A stretch of DNA of 64,000 nucleotides from Thauera phenolivorans. GTDB lineage: Bacteria; Pseudomonadota; Gammaproteobacteria; Burkholderiales; Rhodocyclaceae. Location: contig NZ_MBFM01000003.1 of NCBI RefSeq assembly GCF_001696715.1, forward strand, positions 397,388 through 461,387. The letters are read 5' to 3'. Both the position numbers and the translations under genes were made by a program. Numbering within the stretch: position 1 is the stretch's first letter; each line of letters opens with the position of its first letter. Below are positions 1-15,353 of the stretch, one piece after another. The notes under the pieces are model-generated. The model saw nothing but the letters and a program-made list of their open reading frames with translations. It was not told the origin of the DNA and ran no database searches.

Positions 1-2877
1 CCCGAGCGCATCGCCTCGGCGCTCGACATCATGATCGAGGGCCCGATCGGCGCCGCCGCCTTCAACAACGAGTTCGGCCGTCCCAACCTCGCCGGCTACT
101 TCCGCACCTTCGAGCAGGCGGTGCAGGGCGAGGTGCGCGGCTACCACAAGCCGATCATGATCGCCGGCGGCCTCGGCAGCATTCAGGCCCAGCAGTCCGA
201 GAAGCCGACCTTCCCGCCGGGCACGCTGCTGATCCAGCTCGGCGGCCCGGGCATGCTGATCGGTCTCGGCGGCGGCGCGGCCTCGTCGATGGCCACCGGC
301 AGCAATACTGCCGATCTCGACTTCGCCTCGGTGCAGCGCGGCAACCCCGAGATCCAGCGCCGCTGCCAGGAGGTCATCGACGCCTGCTGGCAGCAGGGCG
401 ACAGGAACCCGATCATCGCCATCCACGACGTCGGCGCCGGTGGCCTGTCGAACGCGATGCCGGAGCTCGCCGACCACGCCGGCCTGGGCGCGCACTTCGA
501 GCTGCGCGAGGTGCACATCGAGGAGCCGGGCATGAGCCCGCGCGAGATCTGGTCGAACGAATCGCAGGAGCGCTACGTGCTGGCGATCGCGCCCGAGAGC
601 CTGCCGACGTTCCAAGCCTTCTGCGAGCGCGAGCGCTGCCCGTTCGCGGTGCTCGGCACCGCCACCGCCGATGGCCACCTCACCGTGTCCGACCGCCACT
701 TCGGCAACAAGCCGGTGGATATGGACATGAAGGTGCTGCTCGGCAAGCCGCCGAAGATGACGCGCAACGTGTCGCGCCGCGCAGTGCACTTGCCGCCTTT
801 CGATACCACCGATTTCGACCTCCAGGAAGCCGGGATGCGCGTGCTCCGCATGCCGGCGGTGGCGAGCAAGAGCTTCCTGATCACGATCGGCGACCGCTCG
901 GTGGGTGGCCTCACCGCGCGCGACCAGTTCGTCGGCCCGTGGCAGGTGCCGGTGGCCGACGTCGCGGTCACGGCGATGAGTTTCCAGGGCTACCGCGGCG
1001 AGGCCTTCGCGCTCGGCGAGCGCACGCCCCTTGCCTGCGTCGATGCCCCGGCCTCCGGCCGCATGGCGATCGGCGAGGCGATCACCAACATCGCTGCCGC
1101 CGACATCGCCTCGCTCGGCGACGTCAAGCTGTCGGCCAACTGGATGGCCGCCGCCGGCCACCGCGGCGAGGACGCCCGGCTCTACGACACGGTGCAGGCT
1201 GTGTCCGACTTTTGCGTGACGGCCGGTCTGTCGATTCCGGTCGGCAAGGATTCGCTGTCGATGCGCACCGCCTGGCAGGATGAGGGGGTGGACAAACAGG
1301 TCGTCTCGCCGCTGTCGCTGGTCGCCACCGCCTTCGCGCCGGTGCAGGACATCCGCAACACCCTCACGCCGCAGCTCCGGCTGCCCGAAGGCGTGGAGAC
1401 CGAGCTGCTGCTGATCGACCTCGGCAACGGCAGCAATCGCCTCGGTGGCTCGGTGCTCGCCCAGGCCTACGGTTCGGTCGGCGAGCACGCGCCCGATGTC
1501 GATCCGCGCCAACTCAGGGCCTTCTTCGATGCCGTGCAGCAGCTGCGCCGCGACGGGCTGCTGCTGGCCTACCACGATCGCTCGGACGGCGGCCTGTTCG
1601 CAACCGTTTGCGAGATGGCCTTCGCCGCGAAGTGCGGCCTGTCGCTGATCCTCGACACCGTCTGCTACGACCCCTACATGGTGGATGTCGATGGCCTGGA
1701 GAAGAAGCCCGATACCCTCAAGGGCCGTTTCGCCGACCGCCTGTTCGCCGGCCTGTTCGCCGAGGAGCTGGGCGCGGTCATCCAGATCCGGCGCGAGCAG
1801 CGCGCGCGCGTCACCGAACAGTTGCGTGCTGCCGGGCTGGCCTACCACTTCATCGGCGAACCGAACGACAAGGACGAGATCCGGGTGCGCCGCAACGCCA
1901 AGCTGGTGTTCTCGGCCAGCCGGGCCGAGCTGCTGCAGGCCTGGTCAGAGACCAGTTACCGGATCGCCAGGCTGCGCGACGACGCCGCTTCGGTGGAGCA
2001 GGAGTTCGCCGGCCTCGCCGACGCCCAGGATCCCGGGCTGTCGGTGAGCCTGTCCTTCGACGTGACCGAAAACGTCGCCGCCCCCTTCATCGCCAGCGGC
2101 GTCCGGCCCAAGGTCGTCGTGCTGCGCGAGCAGGGCGTCAACTCCCAGTTCGAGATGGCGGCGGCTTTCGAGCGCGCCGGCTTCACCCCGGTCGACGTGC
2201 ATATGTCCGATCTTCAGGCCGGCCGCATCGACCTCGCCGACTTCCACGGCCTGGCGGCCTGCGGCGGCTTCTCCTACGGTGACGTGCTCGGCGCCGGCCA
2301 GGGCTGGGCGAAGTCCATCCTGTTCAACAGCCGACTGCGCGGCGAGTTCGAGGCCTTCTTCCGCCGCGACGACACCTTCGCGCTCGGCGTATGCAATGGC
2401 TGCCAGATGATGGCTCATCTCGCCCCGATCATCCCCGGCGCCGAGGCCTGGCCGACCTTCCAGCGCAACCGCAGCGAGCAGTTCGAGGCGCGCTTCGCGA
2501 TGGTCGAGGTCGCCGAGAGCCCGTCGATCCTGTTCGCCGGCATGGCCGGCAGCCGGATGCCGATCGTGGTCAGCCACGGCGAGGGCAGGGCGGTGTTCCG
2601 CGATCCCGCCGACCAGGCCAAGGCCTTGCTGGCGGTGCGCTATGTCGACAACTACGGCCGGCCCGCGGAGGCGTATCCGAAGAACCCGAACGGATCGCCC
2701 GACGGCGTCACCGGCTTCACCACCGCCGACGGCCGCTTCACGATCATGATGCCGCATCCGGAGCGCACCGCCCGTACGCTGCAGATGTCGTGGGCGCCCC
2801 AATGGCTGGTCGACAAGAGCCCGGACGCCTCGCCCTGGCTGCGCATGTTCCGCAACGCGCGCGTCTGGCTGGGCTGA
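1..2877 (+). CDS. purL: Phosphoribosylformylglycinamidine synthase, 5'-truncated by window edge
   Basis: Large single-chain FGAM synthase of purine biosynthesis; it converts FGAR, ATP and glutamine to FGAM. The reading frame is open from base 1, so the start lies outside the window; 958 C-terminal residues are present of a family length of about 1300. The AIRS-like ATP-binding part comes first. The C-terminal third is a class I glutamine amidotransferase: the nucleophile Cys lies in GVCNGCQMM (codon at 2392) and the His/Glu pair in PHPERTAR (codons 2755 and 2761). The stop is TGA at 2875. No clear terminator follows, and 143 bases separate it from the next gene. Identification is firm; only the upstream limit is unknown. 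Confidence 0.97.
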   Translation, partial: PERIASALDIMIEGPIGAAAFNNEFGRPNLAGYFRTFEQAVQGEVRGYHKPIMIAGGLGSIQAQQSEKPTFPPGTLLIQLGGPGMLIGLGGGAASSMATGSNTADLDFASVQRGNPEIQRRCQEVIDACWQQGDRNPIIAIHDVGAGGLSNAMPELADHAGLGAHFELREVHIEEPGMSPREIWSNESQERYVLAIAPESLPTFQAFCERERCPFAVLGTATADGHLTVSDRHFGNKPVDMDMKVLLGKPPKMTRNVSRRAVHLPPFDTTDFDLQEAGMRVLRMPAVASKSFLITIGDRSVGGLTARDQFVGPWQVPVADVAVTAMSFQGYRGEAFALGERTPLACVDAPASGRMAIGEAITNIAAADIASLGDVKLSANWMAAAGHRGEDARLYDTVQAVSDFCVTAGLSIPVGKDSLSMRTAWQDEGVDKQVVSPLSLVATAFAPVQDIRNTLTPQLRLPEGVETELLLIDLGNGSNRLGGSVLAQAYGSVGEHAPDVDPRQLRAFFDAVQQLRRDGLLLAYHDRSDGGLFATVCEMAFAAKCGLSLILDTVCYDPYMVDVDGLEKKPDTLKGRFADRLFAGLFAEELGAVIQIRREQRARVTEQLRAAGLAYHFIGEPNDKDEIRVRRNAKLVFSASRAELLQAWSETSYRIARLRDDAASVEQEFAGLADAQDPGLSVSLSFDVTENVAAPFIASGVRPKVVVLREQGVNSQFEMAAAFERAGFTPVDVHMSDLQAGRIDLADFHGLAACGGFSYGDVLGAGQGWAKSILFNSRLRGEFEAFFRRDDTFALGVCNGCQMMAHLAPIIPGAEAWPTFQRNRSEQFEARFAMVEVAESPSILFAGMAGSRMPIVVSHGEGRAVFRDPADQAKALLAVRYVDNYGRPAEAYPKNPNGSPDGVTGFTTADGRFTIMMPHPERTARTLQMSWAPQWLVDKSPDASPWLRMFRNARVWLG

Positions 2878-3020
2878 GAGGGATGCCGGCGGCCATGGTC
2901 GCCGGCTCCCTGCAGCCGATCTTCGGCGAACTGAGCTCGATCAATTCGCGTCGCGCGACATCGGCTAAAATGCGCCTCATCAGCAGGTCCTTTTAGAAGA
3001 AACCCGGCGCCGGAACCACG

Positions 3021-3425
3021 ATGCATCCCTTTCGCCTTCGCCAACGCCTGTTCGCCTGGCTCGCCGCATTCGCGATGATGCTGGGTGCGCTGGCGCCTGC
3101 CGTCAGCCAGGCGATGACGAGCGATGGCGGCGGCTGGGTCGAACTCTGTTCCGCGGCCGGCACTCATCGTGTCCTGCTCGACGCGGCAACTTATGCTGCG
3201 TATGCCGAGCCCGGTTCGCAGGACGATTCCGGCCGGAACGAAAGCGGCCTCGAGGCCTGTCCCTACTGCCTGGCCCATGCCGGCTTGGTCGGATTGCCGC
3301 CGTCTGCCATCACGCTGGCGCTGCCCCGTCCCGCCGAACATTTTCCCCTGCTGTTCTATCGCGCCCCTCAGCCGCTGTTCGCGTGGACCGCGGCCAGCCC
3401 GCGCGCACCGCCGTCGGCTTCCTGA
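3021..3425 (+). CDS. DUF2946 family exported protein
   Basis: A 134-residue protein starting with a hydrophobic N-terminal segment (about residues 9-30, ending SQA) that looks like a signal peptide. The rest carries the DUF2946 pattern: one Cys about 20 residues after the signal region, then a C-x2-C pair (CPYC) followed by His, and a proline-rich end. DUF2946 genes are typically found beside copper-handling genes, and here the next two genes are a copper chaperone and a copper TonB receptor. A role in copper handling is therefore inferred from context; the family has no established biochemical function. A TAAAAT element at 2966-2971 could be its -10 box, but no good -35 was found. Confidence 0.75.
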   Translation: MHPFRLRQRLFAWLAAFAMMLGALAPAVSQAMTSDGGGWVELCSAAGTHRVLLDAATYAAYAEPGSQDDSGRNESGLEACPYCLAHAGLVGLPPSAITLALPRPAEHFPLLFYRAPQPLFAWTAASPRAPPSAS

Positions 3426-3624
3426 ACCGGTGCGGCCGGACCGCTGAAATCGGCTCCCGGACCCGTACCCGCTCGCATCCCCCCCAAGCATCACCGAATC
3501 CCGCTGCCGATCCGCCGCTCGCAGGCGCTCGGCAGGTACGTGACCTTCGCCATCGCTCCGTTCGTGCAACCCGCCGAAGCGGACCGAAGCGTTCGCGTTC
3601 ACCGATTTCCGAAGGAGTTACATC

Positions 3625-4086
3625 GTGAAGAAACTGTTCATCGCCTCGCTGCTCGCCGCCGTCGCCCTGCCGGCATTGGCGGAAACCACCGTCGCCGAGC
3701 CCTGGGTGCGCGCCACCGTTCCCGCGCAAAAAGCGACCGGCGCCTTCATGCGGCTGAGTTCGGACGCCGACGCCCGCCTCGTGTCGGCCAGTTCGCCGGT
3801 TGCCAACGTCGTCGAGGTGCATGAGATGGCGGTCGTCGACAACGTGATGAAGATGCGTCAGGTCGAGGCAGTCGAGCTGCCCGCCGGCGACACCGTCGAG
3901 CTCAAGCCGGGCAGCTTCCACATCATGCTGATGGACCTCAAGGCCCAGGTGAAGGAGGGCGACGAGGTACCGATCACGCTCGTGATCGAGGGCAAGGACG
4001 GCGAGCAGGAGACGGTGAGCATCGTCGCGCCCGCGCGACCGCTCAACGCACCCGCCGGCGGCATGCAGATGAAGCACGGCCAATGA
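3625..4086 (+). CDS. Periplasmic copper chaperone PCu(A)C
   Basis: A 153-residue exported protein of the PCu(A)C family, which carries Cu(I) in the periplasm to cytochrome oxidase and other copper enzymes. The start is GTG at 3625, supported by AAGGAG at 3612-3617. A signal peptide ends at about Ala19. The metal site fits the family pattern exactly: His66, ten residues, Met77, 21 residues, His99, one residue, Met101. It lies between a DUF2946 gene and the copper TonB receptor on the same strand, with 64 bases to the receptor, so the three probably form one copper-acquisition unit. The chaperone assignment is strong; the recipient enzyme is not shown by the sequence. Confidence 0.92.
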   Translation: MKKLFIASLLAAVALPALAETTVAEPWVRATVPAQKATGAFMRLSSDADARLVSASSPVANVVEVHEMAVVDNVMKMRQVEAVELPAGDTVELKPGSFHIMLMDLKAQVKEGDEVPITLVIEGKDGEQETVSIVAPARPLNAPAGGMQMKHGQ

Positions 4087-4150
4087 TGGCTTGAGCCCGG
4101 GCCGTTGACGCAAGCGATTCACGCCGACCGGCCCGTCCCCCGTTTGATGG

Positions 4151-6154
4151 ATGATGAAATCGATGAACAAGAACCTCCGCAAGCTGCCTCTCGCGATCGC
4201 GATCTCGCTCGCCCTGCCGGCGATCGCCGCCGAGAACGAAACGACCCTCGGCACGGTGGTGGTGACCGCCCCCGCCACCGAGGCGCCGCTGACCGTCACC
4301 ACCGACCCCAAGGCTCCGCGCCAGCCGCTGCCCGCGCATGACGGCGCCGACCTGCTGAAGAGCATTCCGGGCTTTTCGGTGATCCGCAAGGGCGGCACCG
4401 ACGGCGATCCGGTGTTCCGCGGCATGTCGGGCTCGCGCCTCGGCATCCTGCTCGATGGCCAGGAAATCCACGGCGGCTGCGGTGGCCGTATGGATCCGCC
4501 CACCGCCTATATCTACCCCGAGTCCTACGATCGGGTCACCGTGCTGAAGGGGCCGCAGACGGTGCTCTACGTGCCCGGCAGCTCGGCTGGCGTCGTGCTC
4601 TTCGAGCGTGACTTCAAGCGGATGACCGAGCCCGGCTGGAGCGCGGACGGCAGCCTCACCTTCGGCAGCTGGGGCCGCAACGACCAGTATCTCGAGGCGC
4701 GTGGCGGCAACCCCGACTTCTACGCCCGCATCAACGCAACGCGCTCGGACAGCGACAACTACGAGGACGGCGACGGCGAGGAGGTGCATTCCTTCTACAC
4801 CCGCTGGAGCACCAGCGCCGCCCTGGGGTGGACGCCGGACGACAACACGCTGCTGGAACTGAGCCTCGGTCGGTCCGACGGCGAGGCGGCCTATGCCGAT
4901 CGCGCGATGGACGGCACGAAGTTCGAGCGCGAGAACGCCGCCCTGAAGTTCGAGAAGCGGAACATCTCGCCTCTGGTGGCCAAGGTCGAGGCCCTCGCCT
5001 ACTACAGCTATGTCGACCACGTGATGGACAACTACAGCCTGCGAAAGCCGCCGAAGGACCCGACCAAATATGCACTGAACAACCCCGACCGCGAGACGAA
5101 GGGCGCGCGCGTGGCGGTGACGCTCACGCCGAACGATCCGCTTCAGCTGGTGCTCGGCGCCGACATGAAGACGGACGAGCACACCTTGCGCAACGGGACG
5201 GACTACCGCAACCAGCCCAGGGAGGCCGATCTGAGTTTCGATCGTTACGGCGTGTTCGGCGAAGCGACCTACGCGCTCGACGACGTCCGCCGGGTCATCG
5301 GGGGCCTGCGCGTCGACGATTACGAGGTGACCAACGACAAGATGGGCGGCATCACCGAGGGCGAGACGCTCCCGAGTGGCTTCCTGCGTTTCGAGAACGA
5401 CTATGGCAGCGGCGCGGGGACCTGGTATGCGGGCCTCGGGCATGTCGAGCGTTTCCCCGATTACTGGGAGTACATGCGCACCGGCAACATGATCAAGGTG
5501 CAGGACGCGCGTAGCTTCGCCACCCTCGATCCGGAAAAGACCACGCAGCTCGACATTGGCGCGAACTGGACGCAGGGCCCGTGGTCGGCCTCGGTGTCGG
5601 GTTTCTACAGCAAGGTGGATGACTACATCCTGCTGCGCTGGGTGTCCGACAAGGCCGCTAATGTGCGCAACATCGATGCAACGGTGTACGGCCTCGAAGG
5701 CGATTTGAGCTGGCGTTTCGCACCGAACTGGCAGGCCTACGGTACCGTGGCCTGGGTGCGCGGTACGAACGACACCGGCGACAAGGCGCTCGCCCAGCAG
5801 CCGCCGCTCGAGGGGAAGCTCGGTGTCGAGTACGACAACCGCGTGTTCTCTTACGGGGCGCTGCTGCGCATGGTCGCCAAACAGGACCGCTACGACATCG
5901 GCTCGGGCAGCATCGTCGCCAACGGGCAGGATCTCGGTCCCACTGGCGGTTTCGCGACGCTCGCGCTCAATGCCGGATGGCGCCCGAACAAGGCCACCCT
6001 GCTGACCGTTGGCGTCGATAACGTTTTCGACCGCACCTACAGCGAGCATCTCGGCAAGGGCGGGTGGGACTTCGCGGGCGCCGCCGTCACCGACGAGCGC
6101 ATCAACGAACCCGGCCGCACCTTCTGGGTCAAGGCGCAGCTCGCGCTCGACTGA
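4151..6154 (+). CDS. TonB-dependent copper receptor (OprC/NosA type)
   Basis: A 667-residue outer-membrane receptor with a signal peptide (cleavage near Ala27), a plug domain from about residue 45 to 170 and a beta barrel ending in an aromatic, membrane-type C terminus. It carries both halves of the CxxxM-HxM copper site known from Pseudomonas OprC: Cys110 and Met114 in the plug (CGGRMD), and His290 and Met292 in the barrel (HVM). The copper function therefore rests on visible ligands as well as overall similarity. Several Met codons at the start (4151, 4154, 4163) leave the exact start open. A strong terminator follows. NosA homologues supply copper to nitrous oxide reductase in denitrifiers; whether that applies here is inference. 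Confidence 0.93.
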   Translation: MMKSMNKNLRKLPLAIAISLALPAIAAENETTLGTVVVTAPATEAPLTVTTDPKAPRQPLPAHDGADLLKSIPGFSVIRKGGTDGDPVFRGMSGSRLGILLDGQEIHGGCGGRMDPPTAYIYPESYDRVTVLKGPQTVLYVPGSSAGVVLFERDFKRMTEPGWSADGSLTFGSWGRNDQYLEARGGNPDFYARINATRSDSDNYEDGDGEEVHSFYTRWSTSAALGWTPDDNTLLELSLGRSDGEAAYADRAMDGTKFERENAALKFEKRNISPLVAKVEALAYYSYVDHVMDNYSLRKPPKDPTKYALNNPDRETKGARVAVTLTPNDPLQLVLGADMKTDEHTLRNGTDYRNQPREADLSFDRYGVFGEATYALDDVRRVIGGLRVDDYEVTNDKMGGITEGETLPSGFLRFENDYGSGAGTWYAGLGHVERFPDYWEYMRTGNMIKVQDARSFATLDPEKTTQLDIGANWTQGPWSASVSGFYSKVDDYILLRWVSDKAANVRNIDATVYGLEGDLSWRFAPNWQAYGTVAWVRGTNDTGDKALAQQPPLEGKLGVEYDNRVFSYGALLRMVAKQDRYDIGSGSIVANGQDLGPTGGFATLALNAGWRPNKATLLTVGVDNVFDRTYSEHLGKGGWDFAGAAVTDERINEPGRTFWVKAQLALD

Positions 6155-6205
6155 GCGGCCTTGCCGGACGGTGCCGGCGCGTTCCGGCCGGCGCCGCCCG
6201 GAAAG

Positions 6206-6237
6206 ACGAAAGCCCCGCGATGCGGGGCTTTCGTTTT
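6206..6237. terminator. Bidirectional intrinsic terminator between the copper receptor and etfD
   Basis: A perfect 13-bp inverted repeat (6206-6218 with 6222-6234, three-base loop) is GC-rich in its core, with A- and T-rich arms ending in TTTT. It lies between two convergent genes and can serve both. Confidence 0.9.
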
Positions 6238-6269
6238 GAGGCCTCACCGGCCGACGCGCCCGCGTGGAC

Positions 6270-7910
6270 TTACATGCCCTGGTACAGCGGGCCTTCCCCG
6301 CCCTGCGGCACGACCCAGTTGATATTCTGGGTCGGGTCCTTGATGTCGCAAGTCTTGCAGTGCACGCAGTTGGCGGCGTTGATCTGCAGCCGGGGGGCTT
6401 CGCTACCCTCGCGCACGATCTCGTACACGCCGGCCGGACAGTAGCGCTGCTCGGGGGCGTCGTATTTCGCCAGGTTCACGTTGATCGCCACCGACGGGTC
6501 CTTCAGCTGCAGGTGGCAGGGCTGGTCTTCCTCGTGGTTGACGTTCGACAGGAACACCGAGGACAGGCGGTCGAAGGTCAGCACGCCGTCCGGCTTCGGA
6601 TAGTCGATCTTTTCGCATTCAGCCGCCGGCTTGAGCTGGGTGTGGTCGGCGCTGTTGTGCAGCGTCCAGGGCACCTTGCCGCCGAACAGCTTCTGCTCGG
6701 CGCCGAACATCAGCGAGCCGAGCCACAGACCGCGCTTCATGTAGGGCTTGAAGTTGCGGGTCTTGTGGAGCTCCGGATACATCCAGGATTCGCGGAACGC
6801 GGCGGGGTAGGCGGTCAGCGCGTCGGCGGCGCGGCCGGCGCCGATCGCCTCGAAGGCGGCCTCGGCGGCGAGCATGCCCGACTTCATCGCGGTGTGCGCG
6901 CCCTTGATGCGGGCGGTGACGAGGAAGCCGGCGTCGCAGCCGATCAGCGCACCGCCGGGGAAGACCAGGCGCGGCAGGCTCTGCAGGCCGCCCGTGCCGA
7001 TCGCTCGCGCGCCGTACTGGAGTCGCTTGCCGCCCTCGAGATATTTGCGGATCTCGGGGTGCGTCTTGAAGCGCTGCATCTCCTCGAACGGCGACAGGTG
7101 CGGATTGCTGTAGTTGAGGCCGACGACGAAGCCGATCTGCACCAGATTGTCGTCGAGGTGATACATGAAGCTGCCACCATAGGTGTCGGGCTTCAGCGGC
7201 CAGCCGGTGGTGTGCATCACCAGCCCGGGACGGTAATTGGCCGCCGGCACTTCCCACAGCTCCTTGATGCCGATGCCGTAGGTTTGGGGATCGGCGCCTT
7301 CGCGCAGGCTGAACTTCGCCTCGAGCTGCTTGCCGAGATGGCCGCGCACACCTTCGGCAAAGAAGGTGTACTTGGCGTGCAGTTCCATGCCGGGCTGGTA
7401 GTGCGGGCCATGTTCGCCGCTCTTGGTGACGCCCATGTCGCCGGTGGCGACGCCCTTCACCGCGCCCTTCTCGTCGTAAAGGATCTCGGCGCCGGCGAAG
7501 CCCGGATAGACCTCGACGCCCATCGCCTCGGCCTGTTCGCCCAGCCACTTCACGAAGTGGCCGAGGCGCACGACGTAGTTGCCTTCATTGTGAAAGCAGT
7601 CCGGCACCATCGCGACCGGCGCGGAAAATGCCTTCTTTTCGGTCAGCAGGACGATACGATCTTCGGTGACGGCGGTGGTCACCGGCGCGCCGCGTTCCTT
7701 CCAGTCGGGGAGGAGTTCGTTGAGCGCCTTGGGGTCGAGGACTGCGCCCGACAGGATGTGGGCGCCGATCTCCGCGCCTTTCTCGATCAGGCATACCGAG
7801 ATTTCTTCACCCTTCTTTTCCGCAAGCTGCTTCAGCCGGATCGCAGCGGCGAGGCCGGCAGGGCCGCCGCCAACGATCAGGACGTCAAACTCCATGGATT
7901 CGCGTTCCAT
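6270..7910 (-). CDS. etfD: Electron transfer flavoprotein-ubiquinone oxidoreductase
   Basis: Membrane-associated flavoprotein that passes electrons from ETF, reduced by acyl-CoA and other dehydrogenases, to ubiquinone. The FAD dinucleotide-binding motif GGGPAGLAAAIRL lies near the N terminus. The C terminus has the ferredoxin-like cluster ligands C-x2-C-x2-C (CVHCKTC) shortly before the end. The start is ATG at 7910, with AAGGAG at 7922-7917 six bases upstream; an in-frame TTG five codons earlier is less likely because it overlaps this ribosome-binding site. Length (546 residues) fits the family. It is divergent from a thioesterase gene, with an inverted repeat between them that may be an operator for a lipid-degradation regulator. 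Confidence 0.96.
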   Translation of the reverse strand: MERESMEFDVLIVGGGPAGLAAAIRLKQLAEKKGEEISVCLIEKGAEIGAHILSGAVLDPKALNELLPDWKERGAPVTTAVTEDRIVLLTEKKAFSAPVAMVPDCFHNEGNYVVRLGHFVKWLGEQAEAMGVEVYPGFAGAEILYDEKGAVKGVATGDMGVTKSGEHGPHYQPGMELHAKYTFFAEGVRGHLGKQLEAKFSLREGADPQTYGIGIKELWEVPAANYRPGLVMHTTGWPLKPDTYGGSFMYHLDDNLVQIGFVVGLNYSNPHLSPFEEMQRFKTHPEIRKYLEGGKRLQYGARAIGTGGLQSLPRLVFPGGALIGCDAGFLVTARIKGAHTAMKSGMLAAEAAFEAIGAGRAADALTAYPAAFRESWMYPELHKTRNFKPYMKRGLWLGSLMFGAEQKLFGGKVPWTLHNSADHTQLKPAAECEKIDYPKPDGVLTFDRLSSVFLSNVNHEEDQPCHLQLKDPSVAINVNLAKYDAPEQRYCPAGVYEIVREGSEAPRLQINAANCVHCKTCDIKDPTQNINWVVPQGGEGPLYQGM

Positions 7911-8007
7911 GCTGTACTCCTTCAATATCTGGCCGTGGTCGTGTGTGCTTCGTCGTCGTCAGTGTAGCGCGGCACGTGCCATCCCGTCCGTTTCGAGGCA
8001 CCTAAAA

Positions 8008-8023
8008 CATACGGACGCGTATG
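8008..8023. promoter_or_regulatory. Inverted repeat CATACG-N4-CGTATG, possible repressor operator
   Basis: A perfect 6-bp inverted repeat with a four-base spacer lies in the divergent region between etfD and the thioesterase gene, just upstream of a TACAGT element (8025-8030) that could be a -10 box for the + strand gene. The size and symmetry suit a TetR-type operator. The regulator is not identified. Confidence 0.5.
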
Positions 8024-8060
8024 CTACAGTAGCGCGCCGATCCATAACAGGGAAAACGAG

Positions 8061-8471
8061 ATGGAAAACTCGATACGCAAGCTACTTCATGTGAGCCGCA
8101 TGCCGGTGCGCTGGGGAGACATGGATGCCTATGGCCACGTCAACAATACCGTCTATTTCCGCTACTTCGAGCAGACCCGGGTCGAATGGATCGAGGCGTT
8201 CGGCGGCAAGGTACGCCCCGAGGAGCCGGTGGGGCCGGTGATCGTCAACGCCAGCTGCACCTTCCTGCGCTCGGTCAATTACCCGTCGACCGTGGTCATC
8301 AAGATGTACGGCGGCGAGCCGGGTCGCAGCAGCGTGATGACCTGGTACGAACTCTTCGTCGAGGGCGAGGAAGGGCTCTTCGCCGAGGGTGGCGCGAAGA
8401 CGGTGTGGATCGACATGGTGACCAACAAGTCGGTCCCGCTGCCCGACTCGGTGCGCGCGCTGTTCGACTGA
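8061..8471 (+). CDS. Acyl-CoA thioesterase, 4-hydroxybenzoyl-CoA thioesterase-like
   Basis: A 136-residue hot-dog fold protein. The N-terminal motif [12 protein letters not shown] followed by YFRYFEQTR is the signature of the 4HBT/YbgC thioesterase group, with Asp20/Asp22 in the catalytic loop. It should hydrolyse a short- or medium-chain acyl-CoA; the substrate cannot be read from the sequence. It lies 70 bases before an acetoacetyl-CoA synthetase gene and is divergent from etfD, so a fatty-acid or ketone-body metabolism context is likely. Confidence 0.85.
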   Translation: MENSIRKLLHVSRMPVRWGDMDAYGHVNNTVYFRYFEQTRVEWIEAFGGKVRPEEPVGPVIVNASCTFLRSVNYPSTVVIKMYGGEPGRSSVMTWYELFVEGEEGLFAEGGAKTVWIDMVTNKSVPLPDSVRALFD

Positions 8472-8541
8472 AGGCGCGCCGACCGAAGAAGCGGCGCACA
8501 CCGGAAGATGGGATAAAAGAAGAGGAGAGGAGAGAAAGAAG

Positions 8542-10518
<1,977 letters not shown>

Positions 10519-10524
10519 GGAGAA

Positions 10525-11073
10525 ATGACGATGCTGATGAATCGAGACAGATCGGTGCTGCTGATCGTGGACGTGCAGGAGCGGCTCGCGCCGTCGATCC
10601 ACGAGGGCGAACGGGTTGCCGCCAATTGCGCCTGGCTCGCCGGGGTGGCCCACCGGGTCGGCGTGCCGGTGGTGGTCACCGAGCATTTTCCGGAGAAGAT
10701 CGGTGGCACGGTGGAAGTGGTCAAATCCGCTACCGCGGACGCGCGCTACGTGACCAAGCAGTGCTTCTCGGCGCAGGCCGACGGTTGCCTCGTCGATACC
10801 GAGGTCGACGCGCGCCGGCAGGTGATCGTGTGCGGCACCGAGGCGCACGTCTGCGTGCAGCAGACCGCGCTCGACCTTCGATGGGCGGGCAAGGAGGTGT
10901 TCGTCGTCGCCGACGCCGCCGGCTCGCGCGATCCGGCCAACCGCGAGCTGGCCTTCGCCCGCATGCGAAGCCACGGCATCGAGATCGTGTCGGGCGAGAT
11001 GGTTGCCTTCGAGTGGCTCGAGCGCGGCGGCACCGAGCTCTTCCGTGCGGTGAACCGCGACTTCATCCGCTGA
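10525..11073 (+). CDS. Cysteine hydrolase, isochorismatase-like family
   Basis: A 182-residue protein of the isochorismatase-like superfamily. Asp near the N terminus in LLIVDVQERL, Lys in the middle (VTKQCFSA) and Cys in the motif ending AHVCVQQTALD form the usual D-K-C catalytic triad. It most resembles the YcaC/hydrolase-2 branch. The substrate is unknown. It starts six bases after acetoacetyl-CoA synthetase, probably in the same transcript. An alternative Met four codons downstream of the chosen start is possible. Confidence 0.85.
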   Translation: MTMLMNRDRSVLLIVDVQERLAPSIHEGERVAANCAWLAGVAHRVGVPVVVTEHFPEKIGGTVEVVKSATADARYVTKQCFSAQADGCLVDTEVDARRQVIVCGTEAHVCVQQTALDLRWAGKEVFVVADAAGSRDPANRELAFARMRSHGIEIVSGEMVAFEWLERGGTELFRAVNRDFIR

Positions 11074-14996
<3,923 letters not shown>

Positions 14997-15013
14997 GCGG
15001 ACCCGCTCGCGCC

Positions 15014-15289
15014 ATGCGCTGGCCAGTGCTCATCCTGGCCGCCCTCCTGGTCCTCCTGCAGTATCCGCTGTGGCTGGGCAAGGGCGGATGGCTGAGAGTG
15101 TGGGAGGTGGACCGGCAGCTGCATTCGCAGCGGGCCGAGAATCTTCGCCTCGAACAACGCAACGCCAGCCTCGACGCCGAGGTCCGCGACCTCAAGTCCG
15201 GCAACGAGGCGATTGAGGAGCGGGCGCGTTTCGAGCTCGGCCTCACTCGTCCGGGCGAGGTCTACGTGCAGGTGCCACAGCGGCCTTGA
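15014..15289 (+). CDS. ftsB: Cell division protein FtsB
   Basis: A 91-residue bitopic membrane protein of the divisome that forms the FtsQ-FtsB-FtsL complex. It has a short N-terminus, one membrane helix (about residues 3-18), a heptad-type coiled coil (residues 30-70, with the [18 protein letters not shown] stretch) and the conserved [13 protein letters not shown] motif before the end. Its position directly after eno is the usual one. The ATG at 15014 is the first sensible start; the frame is open far upstream inside eno, but that part is the shadow of eno. Confidence 0.93.
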   Translation: MRWPVLILAALLVLLQYPLWLGKGGWLRVWEVDRQLHSQRAENLRLEQRNASLDAEVRDLKSGNEAIEERARFELGLTRPGEVYVQVPQRP

Positions 15290-15309
15290 GCGTCGTTTCC
15301 AGGCACACG

Positions 15310-15336
15310 AAAGCCCCGCGAGGGGCTTTTGCCTTT
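15310..15336 (+). terminator. Intrinsic terminator after ftsB
   Basis: An 8-bp stem (15310-15317 with 15322-15329) with a GCGA loop is followed by T-rich sequence. It ends the pyrG-kdsA-eno-ftsB run before the convergent NlpC gene. The AAAGCCCC arm also makes it usable on the other strand. Confidence 0.85.
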
Positions 15337-15353
15337 TTCGGCGCGGGGCGGGA

